From: Alphaproteobacteria bacterium
Lineage (GTDB): Bacteria; Pseudomonadota; Alphaproteobacteria; Rickettsiales; UBA8987
Assembly: GCA_030429625.1 (NCBI GenBank)
Contig: JAUIFA010000002.1
Span: 124,001 to 188,000 of the forward strand
Length of the DNA stretch: 64,000 nucleotides
Direction of reading: 5' to 3'
Positions 1 through 8,644 of the stretch are shown here, one piece after another. The position numbers were made by a program, and so were the translations under genes. The notes under the pieces are model-generated. The model worked only from the letters and a program-made list of their open reading frames with translations. It was not told the origin of the DNA and did not search any database. Within the stretch, counting starts at the first letter, position 1; each line of letters opens with the position of its first letter.

Positions 1-349
1 CCCTTTTGATTGGTTAAAACGTGATCTTGATAGCATAATTAAGACACTTGTGGTAGGTATTGTTGCGATTCTGGCGATCATGCTCATCATCCGTCCTTTG
101 GTAAATAAGGCGTTTGATGTGTCGCCGGCAGACATTGAAGCTGAGGTGGCTAAGGCAGCGTTGCAGCAGGTTCAGATGCCCAATATGCCATCAGGTGAAG
201 GGGGTGATTCAACAAGTTCCGCCATTAATATGGACTCTATGCAGTCTAGGGTGGATAATAGTCCGGCCAAAAGAGTTAACGATTTGATTGACAATAATCC
301 GGAAGAAACATTGGCTGTCATTCGCTCATGGCTAGGCGAGAATAAGTAA
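1..349 (+). CDS. fliF: Flagellar MS-ring protein FliF, C-terminal fragment
   Basis: Partial gene; the reading frame is open from base 2 and ends at TAA 347-349. The visible 115 residues contain the C-terminal transmembrane helix (VVGIVAILAIMLIIRPLV) and a cytoplasmic tail ending in IRSWLGENK. In FliF this tail binds the N-terminal domain of FliG. The protein builds the MS ring, the inner-membrane base of the flagellum. The immediate successor is fliG, 9 bases downstream, as in the Caulobacter-type fliF operon. The N-terminal part and the promoter lie outside the window. Confidence 0.93.
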   Translation, partial: PFDWLKRDLDSIIKTLVVGIVAILAIMLIIRPLVNKAFDVSPADIEAEVAKAALQQVQMPNMPSGEGGDSTSSAINMDSMQSRVDNSPAKRVNDLIDNNPEETLAVIRSWLGENK

Positions 350-358
350 AATAGGTAT

Positions 359-1378
359 GTGGTAGTGGCACGGGGAAAAGGAAAATTAAGCGGAGTGGAA
401 AGGGCGGCGGTCATATTGATGACGGTGGATGAAGAAGTTGCTTCTAAAGTTTTTTCCATGATGTCTGAAGATGAGATACGTTCTGTTTCTAATGCCATGT
501 CAAATTTGGGTGCGGTAGAGCCGGACATGGTAGAAGATCTCGTGCATGATTTTTCCGACCAGCTGGGTGAAGGAACGGGTATTGTAGGAGACAGCGAGGC
601 AGCTAGAAAGCTACTATCGAAGGTGCTTGATCCGGAAAAAGCAGCGTTGTTAATGGAGGATATGAGTGGGCCTTCGGGTCGCAATACATGGGAAAAGTTA
701 AACAGCGTCAATGAGGAGGTTCTGGCCTCTTTCTTGCGTAATGAATACCCTCAAACTGCGGCGTTGATTTTATCAAAAGTCCGCGCGGCACAAGCCGCCA
801 AAGTTATCGGTCTTTTCCCTGAAGATTTTGCCCTTGATGTGATGCACAGAATGATCCAGATGGAGCCGGTAAAACGTGAAATTATTATGGATATTGAGCA
901 AACACTTCAGCAAGAATTTATGAGCAATCTTGCTGCGTCAAACGAGGACGATACCTACGAGACAATGGCAGAAATATTTAATAATTTCGATCGTAATACC
1001 GAAACGAAATACATGGAGATGCTTGAAAGCAATGATCCGGATGCAGCCGAGCAGATCCGCGCGCTGATGTTTACGTTCGACGACCTTATTAAAATCGAGA
1101 ATACAGGAATACAGGCTTTGTTACGTTCAGCAAACAAAGAGGCGGTGGCTATTGCGCTTAAAGGAGCAAACGATCAGATACGGGAATTGTTTTTTTCCAA
1201 TATGTCAGAACGTGCCGTTAAGATACTTAAAGAGGATATGGAGAATATGGGACCAGTGCGTATGCGTGATGTGGATGAAGCACAGATGTCTGTTGTTAGT
1301 ACGGCAAAAGAATTAGCTGATTCGGGTGAAATTGTGATTCCTGAAGGCGATGATGCAGAAGAGGAGATGGTATATTAA
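359..1378 (+). CDS. fliG: Flagellar motor switch protein FliG
   Basis: 339 residues, the normal FliG length. The N-terminal GVERAAVILMTVDEEVASKVF segment, the central EYPQTAALILSKV (ARM-M EHPQ-like) motif and the C-terminal MFTFDDLIKIENTGIQALLR charged helix that meets the stator are all present. FliG forms the upper C-ring and turns stator force into rotation. The start is a GTG at 359 with only a weak upstream purine stretch; GTG 365 is an alternative. It follows fliF by 9 bases, and its TAA overlaps the fliH ATG by one base, so translation is probably coupled. Confidence 0.95.
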   Translation: MVVARGKGKLSGVERAAVILMTVDEEVASKVFSMMSEDEIRSVSNAMSNLGAVEPDMVEDLVHDFSDQLGEGTGIVGDSEAARKLLSKVLDPEKAALLMEDMSGPSGRNTWEKLNSVNEEVLASFLRNEYPQTAALILSKVRAAQAAKVIGLFPEDFALDVMHRMIQMEPVKREIIMDIEQTLQQEFMSNLAASNEDDTYETMAEIFNNFDRNTETKYMEMLESNDPDAAEQIRALMFTFDDLIKIENTGIQALLRSANKEAVAIALKGANDQIRELFFSNMSERAVKILKEDMENMGPVRMRDVDEAQMSVVSTAKELADSGEIVIPEGDDAEEEMVY

Positions 1379-2031
1379 TGAGTGTGTTGGTTGAACCATT
1401 TGAATTTCGTTCACTGGCTGAGCATTTTGCCGATGAAAAGGCCAGTGCTGGAGGGGATAAGTTCTCTGAATTTGCAAAAGACGAAGAGGAATTCGTCATT
1501 ACCTATACTCTTGAACAGCTTCAAGAGAGTGAAGAAGAGGGATATACACGTGGTAAAATTGACGGCATCAATGAAGGGCATAAGGAAGGTTATGAGTTAA
1601 ACCAAAAGATACGTGATGCGCTGTCGAACATGGTAGTGAAAATAGAGCAGCTATTTCATCAGCACAATGAACTGGTGAACAATTCCATCAAAGAGACATC
1701 CTCTTTGGCACTTCAGATTGCTAAAAAACTTGCGGGCAATGCGTTACAAGAAAATCCTGATCAGGTAATTGAAGGTGCAATAGCGCAATGTTTTAAGTTC
1801 TTATTTAATGAGCCAAACGTTGATATTGTTGTCCATAGCTCTCTTGCGAAGTCTTTGGAAGAAAAAATCAATAAGATTGTTTCCGAAAGTCAGTTTTCTG
1901 GGAACATAAAAATCACTGGGGACGATGCAGTGGCAGTGGGTGATTGTCGTATTCAGTGGCAGGGTGGTGGAGCAAGTTGTTCTCTGGAAGAAAGAAATCA
2001 GAAAATTCAAGACGTAATTGACTCTTTGTAG
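1378..2031 (+). CDS. fliH: Flagellar export regulator FliH (FlbE-like)
   Basis: 217 residues, starting at the ATG that overlaps the fliG stop. The middle is a charged helical, Glu/Gln/Gly-rich region (GYTRGKIDGINEGHKEGYELNQ), typical of FliH and FlbE. The C-terminal half resembles the FliH/YscL-type domain (SLALQIAKKLAGNAL, then a beta/alpha unit and a GDCRIQWQGG motif). FliH binds and restrains the export ATPase FliI and docks it near the C-ring. In Caulobacter the gene at this position between fliG and fliN is called flbE. Sequence conservation of this family is low, so the call rests partly on position. Confidence 0.85.
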   Translation: MSVLVEPFEFRSLAEHFADEKASAGGDKFSEFAKDEEEFVITYTLEQLQESEEEGYTRGKIDGINEGHKEGYELNQKIRDALSNMVVKIEQLFHQHNELVNNSIKETSSLALQIAKKLAGNALQENPDQVIEGAIAQCFKFLFNEPNVDIVVHSSLAKSLEEKINKIVSESQFSGNIKITGDDAVAVGDCRIQWQGGGASCSLEERNQKIQDVIDSL

Positions 2032-2105
2032 CAAATAAAAAGGTTTATATTTATCAACAATGGTTTATAGATTGTATAGGTTCACATAATTCAAGGAAAT
2101 AAGTC

Positions 2106-2429
2106 ATGGCAAAAGTAACAGGTTCTATCTCGGCCAGCGATGGTGATCATGGCGCAACCGGCTTGTTTAACGTAACAGGTGACCGTGAGCTCGATCTTGA
2201 TATTATTTACGACGTACCGGTCAAAATCTCGGTTATCTTGGGCAAAACTAAGATGACAATAGGTCAGCTTCTAAGGATGGAAAATGGCAATGTGATTGAA
2301 CTCGAGCGTAAGGTTGGTGAAGTGGTGGATATTCGGGTCAATGATCGAGTTGTGGCACGTGGAGAGATTGTGATTGTGGATGAAAATGTTGGGGTGACAC
2401 TGACGGAAATAATTAAGAATGATCAGTAA
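2106..2429 (+). CDS. fliN: Flagellar motor switch protein FliN
   Basis: 107 residues. After a roughly 30-residue variable N-terminus comes a single SpoA domain: LDIIYDVPVKISVILGKTKMTIGQLLRMENGNVIELERKVGEVVDIRVNDRVVARGEIVIVDENVGVTLTEI. This is the classical FliN core that forms the bottom of the C-ring. A 74-base gap separates it from fliH. An AAGGAAAT ribosome binding site stands before the ATG at 2106. The next gene, a motA homologue, begins 27 bases downstream. Confidence 0.95.
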   Translation: MAKVTGSISASDGDHGATGLFNVTGDRELDLDIIYDVPVKISVILGKTKMTIGQLLRMENGNVIELERKVGEVVDIRVNDRVVARGEIVIVDENVGVTLTEIIKNDQ

Positions 2430-2456
2430 TTTTTAAAGTATGTTTGAGATAAGAGA

Positions 2457-3251
2457 GTGAGAAGAGAGATAACAGACATATCAACCCTGTTTGGTGTTTT
2501 ATCCGCCATTGGGATGATTTGCGCAGCGGTCTATATGGGGGCAGATGGTGCAGGCGGCATGGACGGTTTTCTTGATGCTAAATCTGTTTTCATTGTCCTT
2601 GGTGGCACATTTTTTTTGGTGGTAGCATGTTTTTCACTTTCCGATGTGTTTAAGGCCATTGGGGCGGTGGCGCACACAATATTTTACTATGCTGAATCAC
2701 AGAAAGAAGCCGCGCTTATTTCTCTGGAGCTGGCATCAATTGCCCGTAAAAAAGGTTTACTTGAGTTACAGAAGCATGATTCGCTTCTAAAAAGCAATCC
2801 ATTCTGGGAAAAGGGAGTGAAACTTATTATTGATGGAGTTTCTCCTGAAGACGCAGAAAAAATATTACGCAAGGAAATAGATGCTGTTTTGCAGCGTCAT
2901 CAAACCAGCACCAGAGTGTTGCATAAGGCGGCAGACATTGCTCCGGCCATGGGTCTTATTGGAACGTTGATCGGTTTGGTTTTGATGTTGGGTAATCTTA
3001 GTGATCCGGAATCAATTGGACCGGCGATGGCCGTTGCCTTGTTAACCACGCTCTATGGGGCGGTTTTTTCGTACATGATTCTTACTCCTCTGGCAACCAA
3101 GCTTGAACGCAACACCCGTGCAGAAGCAAAGATCATGTATATTTATTTAAATTCAATTATTTCGATTGGTAATAAGGAAAATCCACGCCGTCTTGAGATG
3201 TTAATCAATGCGACGTTGCCCCCTTCTCAGCGCGTTGAATATTTTGGGTAG
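2457..3251 (+). CDS. motA: MotA/PomA-type flagellar stator protein
   Basis: 264 residues with a GTG start. Four membrane segments are visible near residues 6-30, 40-60, 158-182 and 192-212. The second pair carries the family signature APAMGLIGTLIGLVLML and the proline-containing LYGAVFSYMILTPLATKLE, which line the ion channel of MotA/PomA. The compact PomA-like size contrasts with E. coli MotA at about 295 residues. MotA with MotB forms the stator; no motB lies beside it here. Its position between fliN and flbD, inside a switch/regulator operon, is unlike the usual motAB pair, so this may be a dedicated or second stator. It ends 12 bases before flbD. Confidence 0.85.
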   Translation: MRREITDISTLFGVLSAIGMICAAVYMGADGAGGMDGFLDAKSVFIVLGGTFFLVVACFSLSDVFKAIGAVAHTIFYYAESQKEAALISLELASIARKKGLLELQKHDSLLKSNPFWEKGVKLIIDGVSPEDAEKILRKEIDAVLQRHQTSTRVLHKAADIAPAMGLIGTLIGLVLMLGNLSDPESIGPAMAVALLTTLYGAVFSYMILTPLATKLERNTRAEAKIMYIYLNSIISIGNKENPRRLEMLINATLPPSQRVEYFG

Positions 3252-3263
3252 AAGAGGAGTTTT

Positions 3264-4565
3264 ATGCACTTATTAATTGTCGGAGAGCTTAATAGCCACG
3301 TTACAGAAGCCAGCATGATTGCAAAGAAGCAAGGGGCAAATGTCACACAATGTTCTGATATCAGTTCGGCGATTCAGTCCATTGCTTCGGGCAAAAGTGC
3401 GGATGCCATTTTCATTGATGCCAGACTAAACATTGTGGCGTTAATAGAAGGCTTAAAGGCAGAGCGTATATCGGTTACGGTCATTGCTTATGGCGTAGAA
3501 AATGACAGTAAGTTGGCTGTTGAGGCAATAAAATCCGGTGCGCAGGAATACATCCCTTTGCCCCCAGACGCTCAAATGATCGCGGCGGTTTTGGCAGCGA
3601 TAACGGAAGAAAATAACACATTCTTACATGCCTCTAAGGCGATGGATAAGATCGTTGAAATGGCAAACCGGATTGCTCCTTCAGACGCAAGTGTATTAAT
3701 CACTGGAGAATCAGGCACGGGTAAAGAAGTCATTGCCCGTTATTTGCATAATAAGAGTCGTCGTGCGTCTATGCCATTTGTATCTGTCAATTGTGCGGCA
3801 ATCCCTGATAATTTGCTTGAATCTGAATTGTTTGGCCATGAAAAAGGTGCTTTTACCGGTGCGGCTCAGCGTCGTATTGGTAAATTTGAGGAATCCAATG
3901 GAGGAACATTGCTATTGGATGAAATCAGTGAAATGGATACCCGCCTTCAGGCCAAATTGCTGCGGGCAATTCAGGAAAGAGAAATTGATCGGGTGGGTGG
4001 CTCACAACCGGTAAAGCTGGATTTGCGGATTCTTGCTACAAGCAACCGTGATCTGAAAAAAGAAGTGGAAGAAGGTAATTTTCGTGAGGATCTCTTGTTC
4101 CGTCTTAATGTGATTGAATTAAAATTGCCACCCCTTCGCGAGCGTCGGGAGGACATCAAACTGTTTGCGGAACATTTTATCCATAAATATTCTGAAGCAA
4201 ATGGGGTTAAGGAGCTGCCATTATCCATCAGCGCACTGCAAAAATTGGAGCAGCATAATTGGTCAGGAAATGTACGGGAGCTTGAAAATACCATGCACAG
4301 AGCTGTTCTTCTGGCAGCAGGAAATGAGATAGAAGAGGACGCATTGTTGTTGCACAATGAGCAAGAGATGTCTTCACAATCTCAGTCGATTGCGGTGGGT
4401 GGTGGTCTTGTTGGCCGCACGGTGGAGGATGTTGAAAAGAACCTGATCCTTGACACATTGAATCATTGTTTGGGTAATCGTACTCAGGCGGCAAATATTT
4501 TAGGTATTTCAATTCGTACATTGCGTAATAAGTTAAAATTATACAATGAAGACGAAGATAATTAA
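3264..4565 (+). CDS. flbD: FlbD-type sigma54-dependent flagellar regulator
   Basis: 433 residues. The N-terminal 110 residues form a degenerate receiver: the usual acidic pair is replaced by LLIVGELN and the conserved Lys region reads EYIPLPPDA, as in Caulobacter FlbD. The AAA+ domain has Walker A GESGTGKE (about 148-155), the sigma54-contact loop GAFTGA (about 195-200) and Walker B GTLLLDE (about 214-220). A Fis-type helix-turn-helix, NRTQAANILGISIRTLRNKLK, ends the protein. FlbD activates middle and late flagellar promoters with sigma54; in Caulobacter its activity is set by FliX rather than by phosphorylation. The gene sits between the stator gene and flhA. Confidence 0.93.
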   Translation: MHLLIVGELNSHVTEASMIAKKQGANVTQCSDISSAIQSIASGKSADAIFIDARLNIVALIEGLKAERISVTVIAYGVENDSKLAVEAIKSGAQEYIPLPPDAQMIAAVLAAITEENNTFLHASKAMDKIVEMANRIAPSDASVLITGESGTGKEVIARYLHNKSRRASMPFVSVNCAAIPDNLLESELFGHEKGAFTGAAQRRIGKFEESNGGTLLLDEISEMDTRLQAKLLRAIQEREIDRVGGSQPVKLDLRILATSNRDLKKEVEEGNFREDLLFRLNVIELKLPPLRERREDIKLFAEHFIHKYSEANGVKELPLSISALQKLEQHNWSGNVRELENTMHRAVLLAAGNEIEEDALLLHNEQEMSSQSQSIAVGGGLVGRTVEDVEKNLILDTLNHCLGNRTQAANILGISIRTLRNKLKLYNEDEDN

Positions 4566-4587
4566 GAGCGGTTAGAAAAGAGAGAAA

Positions 4588-6723
4588 ATGGCAGAAGAAG
4601 CTATCATAGAAGATGAGGGTTCGTCCTTATTTTCTCGGATGTTAAGGGGCAAGAGCCGCGGGCAGATATTGATGTCTGCAGGGGTTCTGTCTATCCTTTC
4701 AGCCATGCTGTTCCCTGTGCCAACGTGGCTTTTGGACGCCTTACTTTCCATCTCCATTACCTTTTCTATCCTGATTCTTCTCAATGTATTGTTCATTGAA
4801 AAATCTTTAGAATTTAACTCCTTCCCCACGGTGTTGTTGATTGCGGCATTGTTGCGCCTGTCGTTAAACGTGGCCACCACTCGTACTATCCTGTCTAAAG
4901 GGCATGAAGGGACATCGGCTGCAGGGCATGTGATTGAGACGTTTGGTTCTCTGGTTATTGGAGGCAATGTGGTCATTGGAGCCATTGTTTTCTCCATTCT
5001 CACCTTGGTGAATTTCATTGTTATCACCAAGGGTTCTGGACGTATTGCGGAAGTGTCCGCCCGTTTTAGTTTGGACGCAATGCCCGGCAAGCAGATGGCT
5101 ATTGATGCGGACCTTTCTGCCGGATTGATTGATGAATCCTCAGCAAAGAAACGCCGTAAAGAGCTTGAAAGTGAAAGCACATTCTTTGGAGCAATGGATG
5201 GTGCGAGTAAGTTTGTACGTGGGGATGCGATTGCCGGTATCATTATCACCTTTATCAATTTCATCGCGGGGATCATCATTGGAGTAGTGCAAAAAGACAT
5301 GGCCTTTGCCGAAGCCGCAGCCACCTATACCACTCTGACCATTGGTGATGGTCTTGTGTCACAGATTCCTTCGCTGATTGTTTCAACCTCTGCAGGTTTG
5401 CTAGTCAGTAAATCCGGTGCCATTGGTTCGGCGGACAAATCGTTCTTTGGTCAGCTTGGACGCTTTCCTCCGGTGTTGGCGGTGGTGAGCGGCATCACAT
5501 TTGTTATGGCTGTTGTTCCCGGTTTGCCGTTTATGCCGTTTATAACAATTAGCATCGGTTCAGGAATATTTGCTTGGTATTTGCACAACAACCCGATTGT
5601 TCAGGTTGAAGATCTTGCGGATATTGCTGAAGAAAAACAAAAGCAAGATTCTATCAAAGCAGCAGAAGGAGAAGAAGGTGAGGCAAAAGAGGAGCCGATT
5701 GATCAGACATTGCACATTGATACGGCACGTCTGGAGTTGGGTTATGCGCTGTTGCCACTGATTAATTATGGTAAAGGGCAAAAACTAACCGATCAGATAA
5801 AAGCATTGCGTAAACAAATGGCAAGAGATTTGGGTTTTGTGATGCCGGCGATTCGTATTCAGGATAACATGCAGCTTCCGGCCAACAGCTATGTAATAAA
5901 GATCAAAGAAATAGAATGTGGTCGTGGTGAGATACGTCCGGATAAATTGTTGGTGATGGATCCGCGTGGTGGCAAGATTGAAATTCCAGGCGAAGACACC
6001 AAAGAACCCACATTTGGGTTGCCTGCAAAATGGGTGGCTGAATCCGCGCGGGAGGAAGCCTTATTTAAAAATTATACGGTTGTGCCACCGCCAACAGTGA
6101 TGACCACGCATTTGACAGAAATCATTAAAGAAAATATCTCAGAACTTCTGTCTTACAGTGAAACTCAGAAATTGCTTGATGGGCTTGGTGAAGAACATCG
6201 GAAGTTGGTGGATGATACGGTTCCGTCCCAAATTTCTATTAGTGGTTTGCAGCGTGTGTTGCAAAACATGTTAAAAGAATTGGTTTCTGTGCGGGATATG
6301 CCTACTATTTTGGAAGCGGTTTCTGAGGCAACAAAAATTACTCAAAGCCTGACCATGATTACCGAGCATGTCAGATCGCGTTTGGCGCGGCAAATCAGCC
6401 ACAGTCATAGCAACGATGAGGGTGAGATTACCATTGTGTCGCTTTCACCCAAATGGGAGCAGGCCTTTGCAGAGAATCTTGTAGGTGCCGGAGAGGACAA
6501 ACAGCTGGCCATGCCGCCAAGCATGTTACAGGAATTTATCAAAGATGTACGTTCCAACTTTGAGAATTATGCCATGAAGGGTGAATTACCGGTTCTGTTA
6601 ACCAGCCCGATGATTCGCCCCTATATTCGTGCGGTCATTGAGCGATTCCGTCCCAGTACGGTGGTGCTCTCACAAAATGAGATTCACCCCAAAGCAAAAT
6701 TAAAAAATGTTGGACAGCTGTAA
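4588..6723 (+). CDS. flhA: Flagellar biosynthesis protein FlhA
   Basis: 711 residues. The N-terminal half has about eight membrane helices and the FHIPEP-family motif RLSLNVATTRTILSKGHEG, followed by RIAEVSARFSLDAMPGKQMAIDADLSAGLIDE. The C-terminal cytoplasmic domain, from about residue 350, begins after a charged linker (EEKQKQDSIKAAEGEEGEAKEE). FlhA is the main gate protein of the flagellar type III export apparatus, and its cytoplasmic ring receives substrates and chaperones. A GAGAGAAA ribosome binding site precedes ATG 4588. It is the last flagellar gene of the run; a promoter-like region follows. Confidence 0.97.
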   Translation: MAEEAIIEDEGSSLFSRMLRGKSRGQILMSAGVLSILSAMLFPVPTWLLDALLSISITFSILILLNVLFIEKSLEFNSFPTVLLIAALLRLSLNVATTRTILSKGHEGTSAAGHVIETFGSLVIGGNVVIGAIVFSILTLVNFIVITKGSGRIAEVSARFSLDAMPGKQMAIDADLSAGLIDESSAKKRRKELESESTFFGAMDGASKFVRGDAIAGIIITFINFIAGIIIGVVQKDMAFAEAAATYTTLTIGDGLVSQIPSLIVSTSAGLLVSKSGAIGSADKSFFGQLGRFPPVLAVVSGITFVMAVVPGLPFMPFITISIGSGIFAWYLHNNPIVQVEDLADIAEEKQKQDSIKAAEGEEGEAKEEPIDQTLHIDTARLELGYALLPLINYGKGQKLTDQIKALRKQMARDLGFVMPAIRIQDNMQLPANSYVIKIKEIECGRGEIRPDKLLVMDPRGGKIEIPGEDTKEPTFGLPAKWVAESAREEALFKNYTVVPPPTVMTTHLTEIIKENISELLSYSETQKLLDGLGEEHRKLVDDTVPSQISISGLQRVLQNMLKELVSVRDMPTILEAVSEATKITQSLTMITEHVRSRLARQISHSHSNDEGEITIVSLSPKWEQAFAENLVGAGEDKQLAMPPSMLQEFIKDVRSNFENYAMKGELPVLLTSPMIRPYIRAVIERFRPSTVVLSQNEIHPKAKLKNVGQL

Positions 6724-6752
6724 CAACGCGTCAAAAAATAATATCTTTGCCA

Positions 6753-6782
6753 TTGACCCAGTGCTTATTATGGGTTTATAAT
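6753..6782 (+). promoter_or_regulatory. Predicted sigma70-type promoter for the PAS-GGDEF gene
   Basis: TTGACC at 6753-6758 and a perfect TATAAT at 6777-6782, separated by 18 bases. Transcription would begin near 6790, leaving a leader of about 90 nt before the chosen ATG at 6880. It separates the cyclase gene from the flagellar operon. Confidence 0.6.
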
Positions 6783-6879
6783 TCTATATGTAGTGGTTGG
6801 TTAGGGGATGCAGCCAATATATGGTGTTCCTAATCTATGGATGTTTGATTAATCTTTACATGTAGTGAAGGAAAAAGTA

Positions 6880-7899
6880 ATGGAAAAAGCCGATATTCTG
6901 TCCAATGGCAATGGTTCAGCTAAGAATAAAAATTTGCAGAAAGAAACAGACATAGCCCAGCTGCAAAAAGAAATCTCTCTTTTAACATCTTATACGGCTG
7001 ATACGGTTTACCGTCTGTATTATCAAACCATGAAGTACGATTATATCAGCCCCAATGTACAAAGACTGCTAGGCTTTACAGCCGAAGAAATGCAGGACAT
7101 TAATTTTCGTTCCCTTATTCTTGAAACAAGAATTGTCACCAATGGCATGCAAACGGTGAGTTCTTTTGATGAGCTGGAGAAAATGCGCAAAGAAGGGGAT
7201 GTGCATAAATGGCAGGCAGATTATTTGATGCGCGCAAAAGATGGGCGTAAACTTTGGGTAAGTGATGTCTCTCAGCCATGGTTTGACAAAACCGGTCAGG
7301 TGATTGGTTCGGTTGGATCGCTACGTGATATTACCGATCGGGTGATCATTGAAGAAAGAATGCGTCAGGAAATTGATAGATTCTCTAACATTGATGCACT
7401 AACGGGTGTGGCAAATCGTCGTGAGTTTTTTACCGCTCTGGATCGTGAGTTAAAACGTATCACTCGCAGTGAAGAAGATGTTTCAATGCTGTTGGTGGAT
7501 ATTGACCATTTCCGCAAGATCAATGAAGTCTATGGTAAGGATATTGGTGATAGGGTGCTTATTGAAATTACCAAAGTGATTGCGTCTTGTCTGCGTGATA
7601 CAGACATGGTGTCCCGTATTGGAGGTGAAGAATTTGGGGTATTGTTGCCCGATACGTCTATTCAGGGAGCCTTCTGGGTAGCGGAGCGGATTCGTTCCTC
7701 TGTGTTAAAAACCGAGTTGCTTATTGGCACGGACAAAACCCCAATCGGGTGTAGCGTTTCTGTGGGCATTTCCAGTGCAGCATCTTTGGAAGACAAGCTT
7801 TCTTCAGACATGTTCAAAGAAGCGGACACACGGCTTTACATTGCCAAAAACACCGGCCGGAATCAAGTTTCGGTCGATGAGATTATGCATACTCATTAA
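6880..7899 (+). CDS. PAS-domain diguanylate cyclase
   Basis: 339 residues from ATG 6880, chosen over GTG 6865 because AAGGA (6868-6872) stands 7 bases before it. A coiled N-terminus leads into a PAS domain at about residues 35-155 (YRLYYQTMKYDYISPNVQRLLGF ... GSVGSLRDITDRV). A GGDEF domain follows from about 170. The active site is GGEEF (248-252), which is catalytically competent. An RxxD inhibitory site (RDTD, 239-242) stands five residues before it, so product feedback by c-di-GMP is expected. No transmembrane segment is seen, so the protein is probably cytosolic. Because it follows the flagellar operon, a role in motility control is plausible but inferred. It meets the next gene tail to tail with no spacer. 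Confidence 0.9.
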   Translation: MEKADILSNGNGSAKNKNLQKETDIAQLQKEISLLTSYTADTVYRLYYQTMKYDYISPNVQRLLGFTAEEMQDINFRSLILETRIVTNGMQTVSSFDELEKMRKEGDVHKWQADYLMRAKDGRKLWVSDVSQPWFDKTGQVIGSVGSLRDITDRVIIEERMRQEIDRFSNIDALTGVANRREFFTALDRELKRITRSEEDVSMLLVDIDHFRKINEVYGKDIGDRVLIEITKVIASCLRDTDMVSRIGGEEFGVLLPDTSIQGAFWVAERIRSSVLKTELLIGTDKTPIGCSVSVGISSAASLEDKLSSDMFKEADTRLYIAKNTGRNQVSVDEIMHTH

Positions 7900-8496
7900 T
7901 TAATGGTCTTTATGCTGGTTGATCAGTTGGTTCATCTCATGCATAGAAGGGCCGGTGGGTGATTCGTGTCCTTCGGCGCGAGCATCGGAGCTTGGATGTA
8001 AATCCATTTCATTTTCAAACGCTTGCACTTCAATCTCATCGGAAGCTATTATACCCCCTCTTTTTAGCGCCTCAGCAATCTCATTTTTCATGGCCTCATC
8101 ATGTTCTGTAACAATCTTAGAGGCTTCTGCAACGGTTTCTGCTGGACCTCTCTCTACTTCTTCTTCCATTTCAAATTGCTCACCAACATTTCTGCCATGT
8201 GTGTCTATGGGGTTAATGCCTACAGACAGTTCAGTCTCATAGCCTTGTTGGGCGGCCTGTCCTTCTACATGATCGTCCACAAGAGTTACTTTTTGAGGCT
8301 GTTTTTCTTCAAACTCTTTATCATTAGAAGTGTTTTTCACCGCAACAGGAGGGAGTTTTTCTTCTTCCTGCTCTATTGTTTTTGGAGTTTCAGATTGGGC
8401 GATGTCTTTTTGTTCGGAGAATTCTCTTTCATGTTCCTGCAAAGATTCACGTTCTTCACCTGAGTTTTTGCCTGTTATCCAGCTAAATAATCCCAT
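7900..8496 (-). CDS. Uncharacterised acidic hydrophilic protein
   Basis: 198 residues from the ATG at 8496 (MGLFSWITGK), preceded by AAGGAT at a suitable distance; the upstream in-frame ATG has no such site. The short N-terminal amphipathic segment GLFSWI is followed by a long, strongly acidic, Glu/Gln-rich region without hydrophobic core (EERESLQEHEREFSEQKD; DEIEVQAFENEMDLH). It is likely disordered and might attach to the membrane through its N-terminus. I recognise no family. It converges on the diguanylate cyclase and diverges from a gene with a CtrA-type promoter; the shared intergenic region may serve both. Confidence 0.6.
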   Translation of the reverse strand: MGLFSWITGKNSGEERESLQEHEREFSEQKDIAQSETPKTIEQEEEKLPPVAVKNTSNDKEFEEKQPQKVTLVDDHVEGQAAQQGYETELSVGINPIDTHGRNVGEQFEMEEEVERGPAETVAEASKIVTEHDEAMKNEIAEALKRGGIIASDEIEVQAFENEMDLHPSSDARAEGHESPTGPSMHEMNQLINQHKDH

Positions 8497-8577
8497 AATA
8501 ATATCCTTCTTCATTCTTATGCTTTGAGTATATCACAGATAAGTTAATATTTAGTAAAGGCATAATTCTTTTTCCTA

Positions 8578-8609
8578 TTAACGATTTCTTAATGATAAGG
8601 CAGTATAGT
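8578..8609 (+). promoter_or_regulatory. CtrA-type box and -10 element
   Basis: TTAA-N7-TTAA at 8578-8592 (TTAACGATTTCTTAA) matches the CtrA full-site consensus. A -10-like TATAGT lies at 8604-8609, 26 bases from the first TTAA. The same arrangement recurs at 28285, 55954 and 60200. It would drive the gene at 8645 with a leader of about 30 nt. Confidence 0.6.
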
Positions 8610-8644
8610 GCACAGGTCGTTAAAAATAAAATGGAATATTGCCA

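Noticed and set aside
4572-5324. 250-codon open frame on the minus strand inside flhA
   Set aside because: Antisense shadow of a certain gene; composition is Ser/Thr/Ala/Ile-rich without any domain, and no ribosome binding site or promoter was found.
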